NCBI GenBank assembly: GCA_020137815.1
Contig: CM035354.1
Coordinates: 6,524,015-6,588,014 of the forward strand
Reading direction: 5' to 3'
DNA length: 64,000 bases
Origin: Hormiphora californensis
Lineage: Eukaryota > Ctenophora > Tentaculata > Cydippida > Pleurobrachiidae
A program made the position numbers and the translations under genes. The notes beneath the pieces were generated by a model. The model had not been told where the DNA came from. It saw only the letters and a list, made by a program, of their open reading frames with translations, and did no database searches. Shown piece by piece: positions 11,803 to 26,111 of this stretch. The first letter of the stretch is position 1. Every line of letters starts with the position of its first letter.

Positions 11803-12384
11803 AGACGATGCTGGCGGGGAGGGAAGATAACAGTTGAGTGATTAAACAGTTGCAACAAACTCCAAGTTAGCACACGCCACAAAGTGATACTGATAATAAT
11901 ATGGGGACCTATGAAGAACGATCCGTAACCCAATTGTACAGAACCCAGAACCCACATAGGATCGGTCGAACGTTTCAGGGTTTTACCCCTTCTTCAGCTC
12001 AAATTAATTTGATTAAGTGGCGTTGAAACGTTTGAAAAAGTGCTGAAAAGTTTGAAACTTTTCAACACTACTTTAAACAAACTAATTTGGGCTGAAGAAG
12101 GGGCAAAACCCTGAAACCCTCAACCAAATCAGTGTTTCGACCTGTCTGAACTCAGAACTGTAATGACCTGTCCCCCGCTAGAAAAATCAATAAACACAAC
12201 TAAATAGTATCAGCAGGAACATACCACCCATTTGCTCGTACAGATCTTCATAAAAATAAATTTAAGTATAAGTATAAGTGTACGTAGTCTAGTAGTAGGA
12301 CAGAGAGAGGGACAGGGAGAGAGAGAGAGGGACAGAGAGAGAGAGAGAGAGAGGGGGAGAGAGATAGAGAGAGAGGGACAGAGA

Positions 12385-12438
<54 letters not shown>

Positions 12439-12548
12439 TGACATACCTCGGTGAAATCAAATATGGCCCTTGTGTTTGCGTAGTTTCTTCTGAATAAATC
12501 CGGAGACGTTTCTTTACAACGGGCAAGTGACAGTAGGGTTCCAGAAAT

Positions 12549-12701
12549 AAAGTCGGATTTTTTGAAGTTGTCACCCCAAAATGACCGCGCATGTGAAATT
12601 TATCAATTTTGACGTGCACACCACACGTTAACATGTGATGTGACGCGCAAAAACATTCCGCGCACGAAAAGGGGGGTGACAACTTCAAAAAATCCGACTT
12701 T
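12549..12701. mobile_element. Small MITE (AAAGTCGG ends) inside the transposase relic
   Basis: Left AAAGTCGGATTTTTTGAAGT and right complement ending GACTTT, with TGTCACCCC continuing both arms. TA occurs at each border (12548-12549 and 12701-12702), consistent with a TA target duplication. Removing the element with one TA rejoins the transposase frame as LSSI then ISGTLL, which supports a true insertion. A related copy is at about 50424-50641. Confidence 0.8.
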
Positions 12702-13453
12702 AATAGATGACAACTTCCAGTCAAGGATTTGGAGCCAGGTTTGCCAAGTGCTCGCTATTTGTGCATCTGACACCAATTACAATGGCAACAACATCGATAA
12801 CTAAGAAAACTGGGTTATTATTTATTGTCTCCCGGTAAATCAGGGTCCAACTGTAGCATCCGGAGAACACCCGTCGCCCAATATCATAATAATATCTTTC
12901 GCTTTCCTTCAAAACCGGGCCGTTTGAAAATTACAGTCGAAGTACATCTTTGATGGGCTATATCTTACTATCATAGGTAGGCTATATATACTTATAGCTG
13001 TGTATGTACCCAGATTGTAATCTATCTAGCTAGGGCCTAGGCCTGAGGCCTTGAGAGTTTGAATTGAACGCTTTTCTCAAATCTTTAGTAGCTTTTCCAC
13101 TTTAAAAAAAATTAAAAAAACCCTATTTTTAGAGCGCACTGAATATTAAAAATTTAGCAGCGTTGTTACCATATTTTTTAGCCGCAGCGCGTAAAACACT
13201 CATGATTGCAGTGAAAACACCAAAACGCGCAGCACGCGCCGCTCTGGGTGTAATGACTGAGTAAAGACTGTGTAAACGCTGTGTAACTTCTGAACTTTTT
13301 TAGGGATCCCTATCAAGTCACGCCCACCAATCACAGCTCAGAACGCGCGGAGTGCTTCGCGCGTTCTGCGCTGTGATTGGTGGGCGTGACTTGATTGTGC
13401 ATGACTTGAACATTTCCGAGGGGCCTCATAATCTGGGTGCCTTGCAGCGTGTA

Positions 13454-15104
13454 CGGTGGCAGATTCCGGCCAAGTGTTTTTTCAATCAAGTGAAATATTT
13501 TTGTTTGAAGTTTTATAAAAATTTTATTTCAAAATAAAAATAAACATGGTCGTTAAAATTATTGGCCGGAATCTGCCGACTGCCACGCGGGTGGCAGATT
13601 CCGGCTAAGATTCTCAAAAAACCTTGGACAGAACCTGCCACACACGTGGCAGATTCTGGCCAACCAACTAAAACTTGTTTATATCAAAGCGAAAACAACT
13701 GTACCCGACTAATTTTGATACGCTGAATCACGTAAGCAACTTTTCCAATCCCTCAGAGGTCGGAAAAGTGTCATAATTGACCATAATTGGGTCTAATTGA
13801 TCCCACTTACAACTTTTTACCTTAAAACGATAGACGCTTATGTGAAGGCACTTTTCCGACTAATTTTGATACGCTGAATCACGTAAGCAACTTTTCCAAG
13901 TCCTCCGAGGTCGGGAAAATGCCTTAATTGGGTATAATTGGGTATAATTAGCCTTAATTGCTCAATTGGGGCACTTTGCCGATCTCTGAGGACTTGGAAA
14001 AGTTGCTTACGTGATTCAGCGTATCAAAATTAGTCGGAAAAGTGCCTTCACATAAGCGTCTATCGTTTTAAGGTGAAAAGTTGTAAGTGGGGTCAATTAG
14101 ACCCAATTATGGTCAATTATGACACTTTCCCGACGGTGGCAGATTCCGGCCAAGAGTTTTTTCAATCAAGTGAAATATTTTTGTTTGAAGTTTTATAAAA
14201 ATTTTATTTCAAAATAAAAATAAACATGTCGTTAAAATTATTGGCCGGAATCTGCCACGCGGGTGGCAGATTCCGGCCAAGATTCTCAAAAAACCTTGGC
14301 CAGAATCTGCCACACACGTGGCAGATTCTGGCCAACCAACTAAAACTTGATAATATCAAAGCGAAAACCACTGTACCCGACTAATTTTGATACGCTGAAT
14401 CACGTAAGATACTTTTCCAATCCCTCAGAGGTCGGGAAAGTGTCATAATTGACCATAATTGGGTCTAATTCACCCCACTTACAACTTTTCGCCTTAAAAC
14501 GATAGACGCTTATGTGAAGGCACTTTTCCGACTAATTTTGATACGCTGAATCACGTAAGCAACTTTTCGTAAGTCCTCAGAGATCGGCAAAGTGCCCTAA
14601 TTGAGCAATTAAGGCTAATTAGACCCAATTATACCCAATTAAGGCATTTTCCCGACCTCGGAGGACTTGGAAAAGTTGCTTACGTGATTCAGCGTATCAA
14701 AATTAGTCCGAAAAGTGCCTTCACATAAGCGTCTATCGTTTCAAGGTGAAAAGTTGTAAGTGGGGTCAATTAGACCCAATTATGGTCAATTATGACACTT
14801 TTCCGACCTCTGAGGGATTGGAAAAGTATCTTACGTGATTCAGCGTATCAAAATTAGTCGGGTACAGTGGTTTTCGCTTTGATATAAACAAGTTTTAGTT
14901 GGTTGGCCAGAATCTGCCACGTGTGTGGCAGATTCTGGCCAAGGTTTTTTGAGAATCTTGGCCGGAATCTGCCACCCGCGTGGCAGATTCCGGCCAATAA
15001 TTTTAACGACATGTTTATTTTTATTTTGAAATAAAATTTTTATAAAACATTAAACAAAAATATTTCACTTGATTGAAAAAACACTTGGCCGGAATCTGCC
15101 ACCG
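13454..15104. mobile_element. Foldback element with nested hairpins, one full and one truncated copy
   Basis: The outer ends are CGGTGGCAGATTCCGGCC (13454) and its complement ending at 15104, flanked by TA on both sides. The part 14134-15104 (971 bp) is almost wholly self-complementary: arms from each end meet near 14620 and include inner mini-palindromes such as GCCACACACGTGGC. The part 13454-14133 repeats the left arm and centre of that copy but lacks the outer right arm, so the second copy starts directly after it. Repeated blocks include GCTGAATCACGTAAGCAACT and GACGCTTATGTGAAGGCACT. It is non-coding and could form a very large cruciform. Confidence 0.8.
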
Positions 15105-15244
15105 TAGATGACTGATAGAGAATCGATAGCCCTAACCCCAACCCAAACCCCAACCCTAACCCGACCCTAACAACAGCCCTAACCCGTCTCGACTGCCAAA
15201 ATCGATGAATTGTTAGCAATGGAAGGCACCCAGATTTTAACGTT

Positions 15245-15395
15245 TTCCCAAGTTGGCCAGCGTTATTAAGTTATTTTTCTGCACAACCCACACAGGGACC
15301 ATATTGATGACTTGATTCACACCTCACCGTGTCTAGTGGCTGCTCTGCACCGTTTCACCCCTGAGGTCCCTAGTGGGTTGTGTAGTATATAGTTG
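15245..15395. repeat. Short inverted repeat between two 15-bp direct repeats
   Basis: AGTTGGCCAGCGTTA occurs at about 15251-15265 and again at about 15391-15405. Between them CACAACCCACACAGGGACC (15282-15300) is partly complementary to GGTCCCTAGTGGGTTGTG (15365-15382). This looks like a small insertion or a recombination scar bordering the next element. Confidence 0.5.
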
Positions 15396-15650
15396 GCCAG
15401 CGTTAAAATCTGGGTGTTTTGGGAGTGCTGACAAACGGTTTTTTAGGGCTAGGGCTAAAGTAGGGTTAGGGTTAGGGTTTGGGTTTGGGTTGGGGTTAGG
15501 CCTTGACATTCCCTACCAGATAAACTTTGAATCAACCAAAACGGTTGAGTGGTTTGGCGGTTAGTGCCATTTTAGTGAATCAACTTTTTTGGCAGCGCGC
15601 ACCAAGCGCGTAAACAGGCCACCAAACACCCAGATCGTAACGGCGCCCGG
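15396..15650 (+). mobile_element. MITE-like element with telomere-like tract, copy 2
   Basis: Begins GTTAAAATCTGGGTG and ends CACCCAGATCGTAAC. It holds GGGTTAGGGTTAGGGTTTGG-type units at about 15455-15505 and, like copy 1, the TTTTTTGGCAGCGCGCACC block at about 15585-15603. It is diverged from copy 1 outside these blocks. It ends about 300 bp before the DNAJC2 start codon, so it may lie in that gene's promoter. Confidence 0.7.
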
Positions 15651-15948
15651 ACAAGTTTTCTAGCTCGAATCTCGATTGACGATTCTTCTGTTTCCCCTTG
15701 TTTTACCAACTAAGCGTGTTTTGACAGCCATTGACATGATACGCGGACTGCATGCACCGTAGGCCAAGTCTCTTGCCAGTTGCCACCTCGATCCATGAGA
15801 AAACGCGGTCTGCACCTCGTGAACTTTTTAGACCAATCATGAATCACTTTGCGGTTCCTCAAGGCTCATATAATATAATTTTACTGCTTGCCAAATGCCA
15901 ATGTTTTTCACCTTTAATTGATGTTTGTCACAAACGAAATGTTTCAGG

Positions 15949-17760
15949 ATGACGTTTTCAGTAGAGGTCAAGAGCGGTGGACTGGTGCCAGAGGTTTTAC
16001 CCATTCAACCGTACGGCAAGTCCTTCTTTAAGTATGTCTGTGAGCGGTTCCACATCATAGACAGCTCTAAAGAAACTGAATCTGATGAGGAAGTTGAGCA
16101 TTTGGCTGATTCAGATATTGTCATTGACCTCAAGTACATCAAGAGCCTGGCTGCCACGGAATGGAAGGATCAGGACCATTACAGAGTCCTGGGTATACCA
16201 AACCTTCGAGTTCAGAGCTCCACCAAGGATGTCAAGAAAGCGTACAGGTTTATGGTCCTCAAGTGCCACCCTGACAAAAGCAAGGGAAACACTAAGGTCA
16301 ACGAAGAGGCATTCACCTGCATCCAAAAAGCATACGAGCAGTTGTGTACTATCGAGGGTAAAAGGGCATACGACAGTATTGATCCCTTCTTTGATGATGA
16401 TGTCCCCAATGTCACTGAATACAACAAACAGAACTTCTTCAAAGTTTACGGACCTGTGATCGAGAGAAATGCTCAATGGTCATGTAACAAGAATATCCCT
16501 CGCTTGGGAACTGATGCCGACAGTATCGAGAAGGTGAACGAGTTTTACAATCTCTGGTTTGATTTCAACAGCTGGAGAGAGTACTCTTACTTGGATGAGG
16601 AGGAGCGGGACAAGGCTGAGTGCAAGGAAGAGAGACGGTACATCGACAAAGCGAACAAGCAGGAGAGAGCTAAGAGAAAGAAGGAGGAGATGACCCGGAT
16701 TCGAGAATTGGTGAACAACTGCTATGCCTGTGATCCCAGAATTAAGCAGTTCAACGAGGAGAGGAAGAAGCGAAAACAGGAGACGAAACAGGCCAAACAG
16801 GAAGCATATCGTCAGGAACAGGAAGCCATTCGTCTGAGAAAAGAGGAGGAGGAGAGGATCAAAAAGGAACAAGAGGAGCAAAGACAGAAGGAAGCAAAAG
16901 AGAAGGCAGAAGCGGAGAAGAAGGAGCGACAAAAGCAAAATAAGCTGTTAAAGGTTGAAAGAAAGAAGCTGAGAGAGAACGTGAAGGGTCAGAATTACTT
17001 CTGTGCTCCTGATTCTAATAACATCGTACAGGCTATGGAGAATCTTGAATTGCTCCTTCTAGGCCTCAGTTTGGACGATATGAAGAGCCTGAATGGACTG
17101 ACTGGTGACGTACCGGCATTGACCACCAAGTACACCTCTCTCCTTGATGCACAACTAAAGGAACAAGAGAACAAGAAACGGGAGAACCTGGTTAAAGCAA
17201 AACAAAGCCAAGAGGAGCACAAAGAGCAGACTCAAAACTCAGACAAGTTCACCACTCCGGATATTGCCCTGCTGGTTAAAGCCGTGAAGATATTTCCTCC
17301 TGGTACAGTTAACAGATGGAACACAATAGCTGACTACCTCAACCAACACAGCACTGTAACCCGTAATTACGATAATCAGGACGTCATCAAAAAAGTGAAA
17401 AAGCTGCAAAGTGGGGAAGATGCCGATCTGAAGAGTAAGGTGAACGCTCAAGCATACGAAAACTTTGAGAAGTCCCAAAAACAGCGAATAGACGAGGTTC
17501 AGGCAGGTGGAGGTATCAGTAACAGAGATAACGTTAACTCATCGCTGAAAACAGAACCAGAAGCCCCCAAAAACAAGGGACCATGGACACCCGAGGAACA
17601 GAAACTGTTGGAGGAGGCCCTCAAGAAATATCCCGCTGCAGCAGGACCAGAAAGATGGGATAACATCGCCGCACATGTGGCAACCCGGTCTAAAAAGATG
17701 TGTATGAAACGATACAAGGACTTGGTTGAACAAATTAAAGCGAAAAAGGCAAAGCAATAA
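15949..17760 (+). CDS. DNAJC2: DNAJC2 / zuotin (MPP11), ribosome-associated J-domain co-chaperone
   Basis: Single open frame of 603 residues; the first ATG is at 15949 (upstream in-frame TTG codons are not preferred). TTTCAG precedes the ATG by one base, so a 5'UTR intron may end there. Domains: J domain about 70-145 beginning EWKDQDHYRVLGI, with the HPD motif at about 107-109; zuotin-homology region with FDSWREFSYLDEEE-like NSWREYSYLDEEE; a long charged, Lys/Glu-rich ribosome-binding helix about 230-350; and two SANT/Myb-like domains at about 437-500 and 542-593 (KGPWTPEEQKLLEEALKKY). Length and order match animal DNAJC2 (621 in human). Role from family: with an Hsp70-type partner at the ribosome exit tunnel, and possibly in chromatin via SANT. 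It is intronless in an intron-rich neighbourhood, but with no decay. Confidence 0.95.
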   Translation: MTFSVEVKSGGLVPEVLPIQPYGKSFFKYVCERFHIIDSSKETESDEEVEHLADSDIVIDLKYIKSLAATEWKDQDHYRVLGIPNLRVQSSTKDVKKAYRFMVLKCHPDKSKGNTKVNEEAFTCIQKAYEQLCTIEGKRAYDSIDPFFDDDVPNVTEYNKQNFFKVYGPVIERNAQWSCNKNIPRLGTDADSIEKVNEFYNLWFDFNSWREYSYLDEEERDKAECKEERRYIDKANKQERAKRKKEEMTRIRELVNNCYACDPRIKQFNEERKKRKQETKQAKQEAYRQEQEAIRLRKEEEERIKKEQEEQRQKEAKEKAEAEKKERQKQNKLLKVERKKLRENVKGQNYFCAPDSNNIVQAMENLELLLLGLSLDDMKSLNGLTGDVPALTTKYTSLLDAQLKEQENKKRENLVKAKQSQEEHKEQTQNSDKFTTPDIALLVKAVKIFPPGTVNRWNTIADYLNQHSTVTRNYDNQDVIKKVKKLQSGEDADLKSKVNAQAYENFEKSQKQRIDEVQAGGGISNRDNVNSSLKTEPEAPKNKGPWTPEEQKLLEEALKKYPAAAGPERWDNIAAHVATRSKKMCMKRYKDLVEQIKAKKAKQ

Positions 17761-17980
17761 TGTGAAAGTTTAGTTTTGTATTTTGTTATTTGGGAATTCT
17801 TATTCATTCGACGATGTGTATACTATCTTGCATCAAATCCCTGGCCCGATCCCCTGATCACCTTTCCAGGAACTTCCCTGGCCCTAGTCCCTAAATTCCC
17901 TATTCCCCCATTTCTATCCCCTTTTAACACCCTCTTTTCCTATTATATAGCCATGCTAGCTCGGGCTCCCCATCGGTGAG

Positions 17981-19973
17981 ATGAAGCAGAGCGGGGAGGA
18001 TTTTTACATCCTCTACCAGCTAATGGCCAGCCAGCTTAGCGCCGTGGGGATGCCCCATCTTGGGCAAAAGTTGGTACCTCGGGGTGGAGAGCTTCCCCCG
18101 CCCTCTCACTGGCTGATGCATCTTGTTATGGTGGGGAGGGACGTTCTCGGGATTACGGGATTTAACTTTTTCGATGGTCCCGTTACCCCTCACAGCTCCT
18201 TTATCAATTCACTTGACCCCAACTACAACTATCTCTATCAGGTAACTGGTAAGATAAAAACCTTTGTGTGGCTCACACCGTCATTTTATTTCACAAGCGA
18301 GCGTGCTCTGTTAGCGTTTGGGAGATCCAAACAAATTATATCTTCTAACTTCATCTCCCCTCCAACAGATTGACGCCTCTCCCAAGACCAGCCTTCAAGC
18401 AGAACCCCAGGATTACAATACCGCTTCCTCCTCAACCACAATAGTGGCTGGTTCAAGTGTAGCTGAACTTCAGAACAAGTCAGTAGAGGAAGATTTCACA
18501 ACTGAACTAACCACCCACCAGGGAACAGCTGGACCAGACTCCTCTCTCGACACGGTTATACAAACACTGAACAGCCAGCTGGATGAGATTAACAGCGAGA
18601 TCGAGGTTGAAATATCAAAATTCATCGAACCTACTGCAGCTGCTCCAGATCCAGATCCAGCACCTGAACCAGCATCTTGCGAACAACCTGCCTCATCAGG
18701 TCATCCCATTTCACCTACTCCAGAGTCTCCTGTTCCAACCTCAGCTGATGAGCTGGCAACGACCCAACTTCTGGACGAACTTTACCCGCCTCCCCCTCCT
18801 GATCCCCAACTAGACGTGCCCTCCCCGAGAGGTCTTACCATTGAGGAGCTGGAGCCGATTAACTCTCCAAAAGGGAAGCGACCCCGGAAAACAGCGCCCC
18901 GGAAGTCTCGAGCCAAGAAACCGGCAACAGAAAAACCAGGACCATCATCGGGTGAGAAACCTAAAAAGAGCCGGAAAAAGAGAGCACCACCACCTGTGTC
19001 CATGATATCCCTCGACGAACAAAGCCTCGCTAAACGGATGGTAGTGAACGCTGCCAGTACCTCAGGGGAGGAACCCCCAGTAAACTCAAAGTTATTATCT
19101 GAACTGCAGCGGTTATTGACCCAGAACAACATCCGGTCAGCGCTACAAAGTGAGAGAATGAGGGAAACACGGCCATCTCTTGAATCCCCGCCCTACATCA
19201 GACCGCCTCAGGATGACCGCTCTATGGACAGCACACGATTCACACTGGAAAAGTCTCAAATGTTTTCCTGTCTCCAATGTAATAAGGAGTTCAAGACAAA
19301 GCAGTGTTTAAAACGGCACATCAGTCGTCATTTGGGTCTGAAACTGCATGCTTGCAGCTACTGTAAGAAGCGGTTCAATGATAAAACTAATATGATGCGT
19401 CATGTACAGACTCACTTGGAACTTAGGAAATTTGTTTGTGACGTGTGTGATAAGTCGTTTCTTAGGAAGGAGACATTGCAGAATCACAAGGCACGGATAC
19501 ACGAAAAGGCGGTTATGAAGTGTAAATTTAAAAACTGTGATTTTACCTGTAAGATGAACTCCCAACTAGTAGACCACATTCAGGCGATACACTTTCGAAA
19601 TTACAGGTACGAGTGTGAGAAGTGTGGCTATAAAACACAACAGAAGGGCAACTATGTGAAACATATGAGGGTTCACACAGACGACAGGCCCTACAAATGT
19701 CAGAAATGTGGTAAGGGGTTCAAACAGCAGAATGCCCTTAAAACTCACATGGCCGTCCATATTCACAGACCATTCAAGTGTGAGATTTGTCTTAAGACGT
19801 TCTTCCTGGAGATGGCTCTGAAGGTTCACTATGAAAATAATCACGGTCCCCGGGCAGCTCAGAAGAAACTTCAGGAGAAAAAGAAGAGGGAAATATTGAA
19901 AAAGTACCGGGCACAAAGAAGTGCTCATTCGAAAAACTTAACTTTTGTTAATGTTATGTCTAAAAAGTTGTGA
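17981..19973 (+). CDS. C2H2 zinc-finger protein, seven fingers
   Basis: Two exons, 17981-18241 and 18369-19973, joined by GTAACT donor and CCTCCAACAG acceptor in phase 0, total 621 residues. The first exon encodes a compact hydrophobic segment (YILYQLMASQLSAVGMPH) that I do not recognise as a known N-terminal zinc-finger-associated domain. Residues about 90-200 are low-complexity and acidic/Pro-rich. About 205-240 is a basic stretch (GKRPRKTAPRKSRAKKPA, KKSRKKR) that could be a nuclear localisation signal or AT-hook-like. Seven C2H2 fingers occupy about 386-581; the fourth is irregular (CKFKNC spacing), and linkers vary, with only one TGERPY-like (TDDRPYKC). The C-terminus is Lys-rich. Likely a nuclear DNA-binding protein; target unknown. 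It lies 220 bp after DNAJC2 on the same strand. Confidence 0.85.
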
Positions 19974-20065
19974 GATTTATCATAGAGGGATTCAGATGTA
20001 TTATTTTTGAAGAGTTGTTATATATTAATTTTAATTTCAAACACTTTACATTTTGTCACACTGAA

Positions 20066-26111
<6,046 letters not shown>

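Larger units (their letters stand above)
10743..12800 (-). pseudogene. Decayed DDE transposase (DDE_Tnp_4 type)
   Basis: Recognisable pieces in order on the minus strand: about 12703-12790 and 12447-12548, encoding STWQTWLQILDWKLSSI then FRRNYANTRAIFDFTE (first Asp in the family's 'DCTE' position); 11240-11331, encoding HHTMKFLVVIAPCGAITYIS; 11147-11246, encoding STDKQIVEATGILTQF and LVDKGF (second Asp); and 10743-10938, encoding GVTMQMPTGLWGGRQQF. An intron of about 200 bp separates the last two with GTAATA donor and TTCTTCTCCAG acceptor in matching phase. Defects: a +1/-1 frame break near 11244, a MITE inside the first piece (12549-12701), a missing exon between 11332 and 12446, and a frame change after about 10870. 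It is a relic; activity is not expected. Confidence 0.75.
10280..13311. mobile_element. DNA transposon with ~90-bp terminal inverted repeats (PIF/Harbinger-ISL2EU-like)
   Basis: The left terminus AGGGATCCCTAAAAAAGTTC starts at 10280. The right end is its complement, finishing at 13311. Similarity between ends extends about 90 bp through TTACACCCAGAGCGGCGCG. AT duplications flank it (10278-10279 and 13312-13313). It is about 3.0 kb and encodes a decayed DDE transposase on the minus strand. A 2-bp AT duplication with this transposase type fits ISL2EU/Harbinger-like elements; the superfamily call is inference. It contains (CA)n(CT)n at 10980-11047 and (GA)n at 11719-11800 and 12299-12439. A short non-autonomous relative with the same ends lies at about 50815-51110. 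Confidence 0.75.
10246..13427. mobile_element. Palindromic MITE (GAGGCCCCTCGG ends) interrupted by a larger transposon
   Basis: The left end GAGGCCCCTCGGAAATG begins at 10246 and the right end CATTTCCGAGGGGCCTC finishes at 13427. Flanking AT (10244-10245 and 13428-13429) fits a 2-bp target duplication. The arms continue as a palindrome whose inner part (CAAGTCACGCCCACC and its complement) is at 13314-13395. The left arm is broken after 10279 by the element at 10280-13311. The intact right arm shows the original uninterrupted sequence, which matches exactly when the insert and one AT are removed. Confidence 0.75.
10231..15244 (-). mobile_element. Telomere-tract MITE, inverted copy, split by two later insertions
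   Basis: Read on the minus strand, this matches copy 1. Its right end (GGGCGCGATTAT) is at 10231-10245 and resumes at 13428 (ATAATCTGGGTGCCTTGCAG) after a 3.2-kb insertion. It runs to 13453, is interrupted again by 13454-15104, and finishes at 15105-15244 with CCCTAACCCC-type units and the left terminus GGAAGGCACCCAGATTTTAA. The host sequence can be followed through both interruptions by comparison with 9674-9950, though internal bases next to the second insertion are missing. Confidence 0.7.

Noticed and set aside
16111-17807. Minus-strand open frames up to 152 codons within DNAJC2
   Set aside because: Shadows of a strongly biased Lys/Glu-rich coding sequence; no domain pattern.
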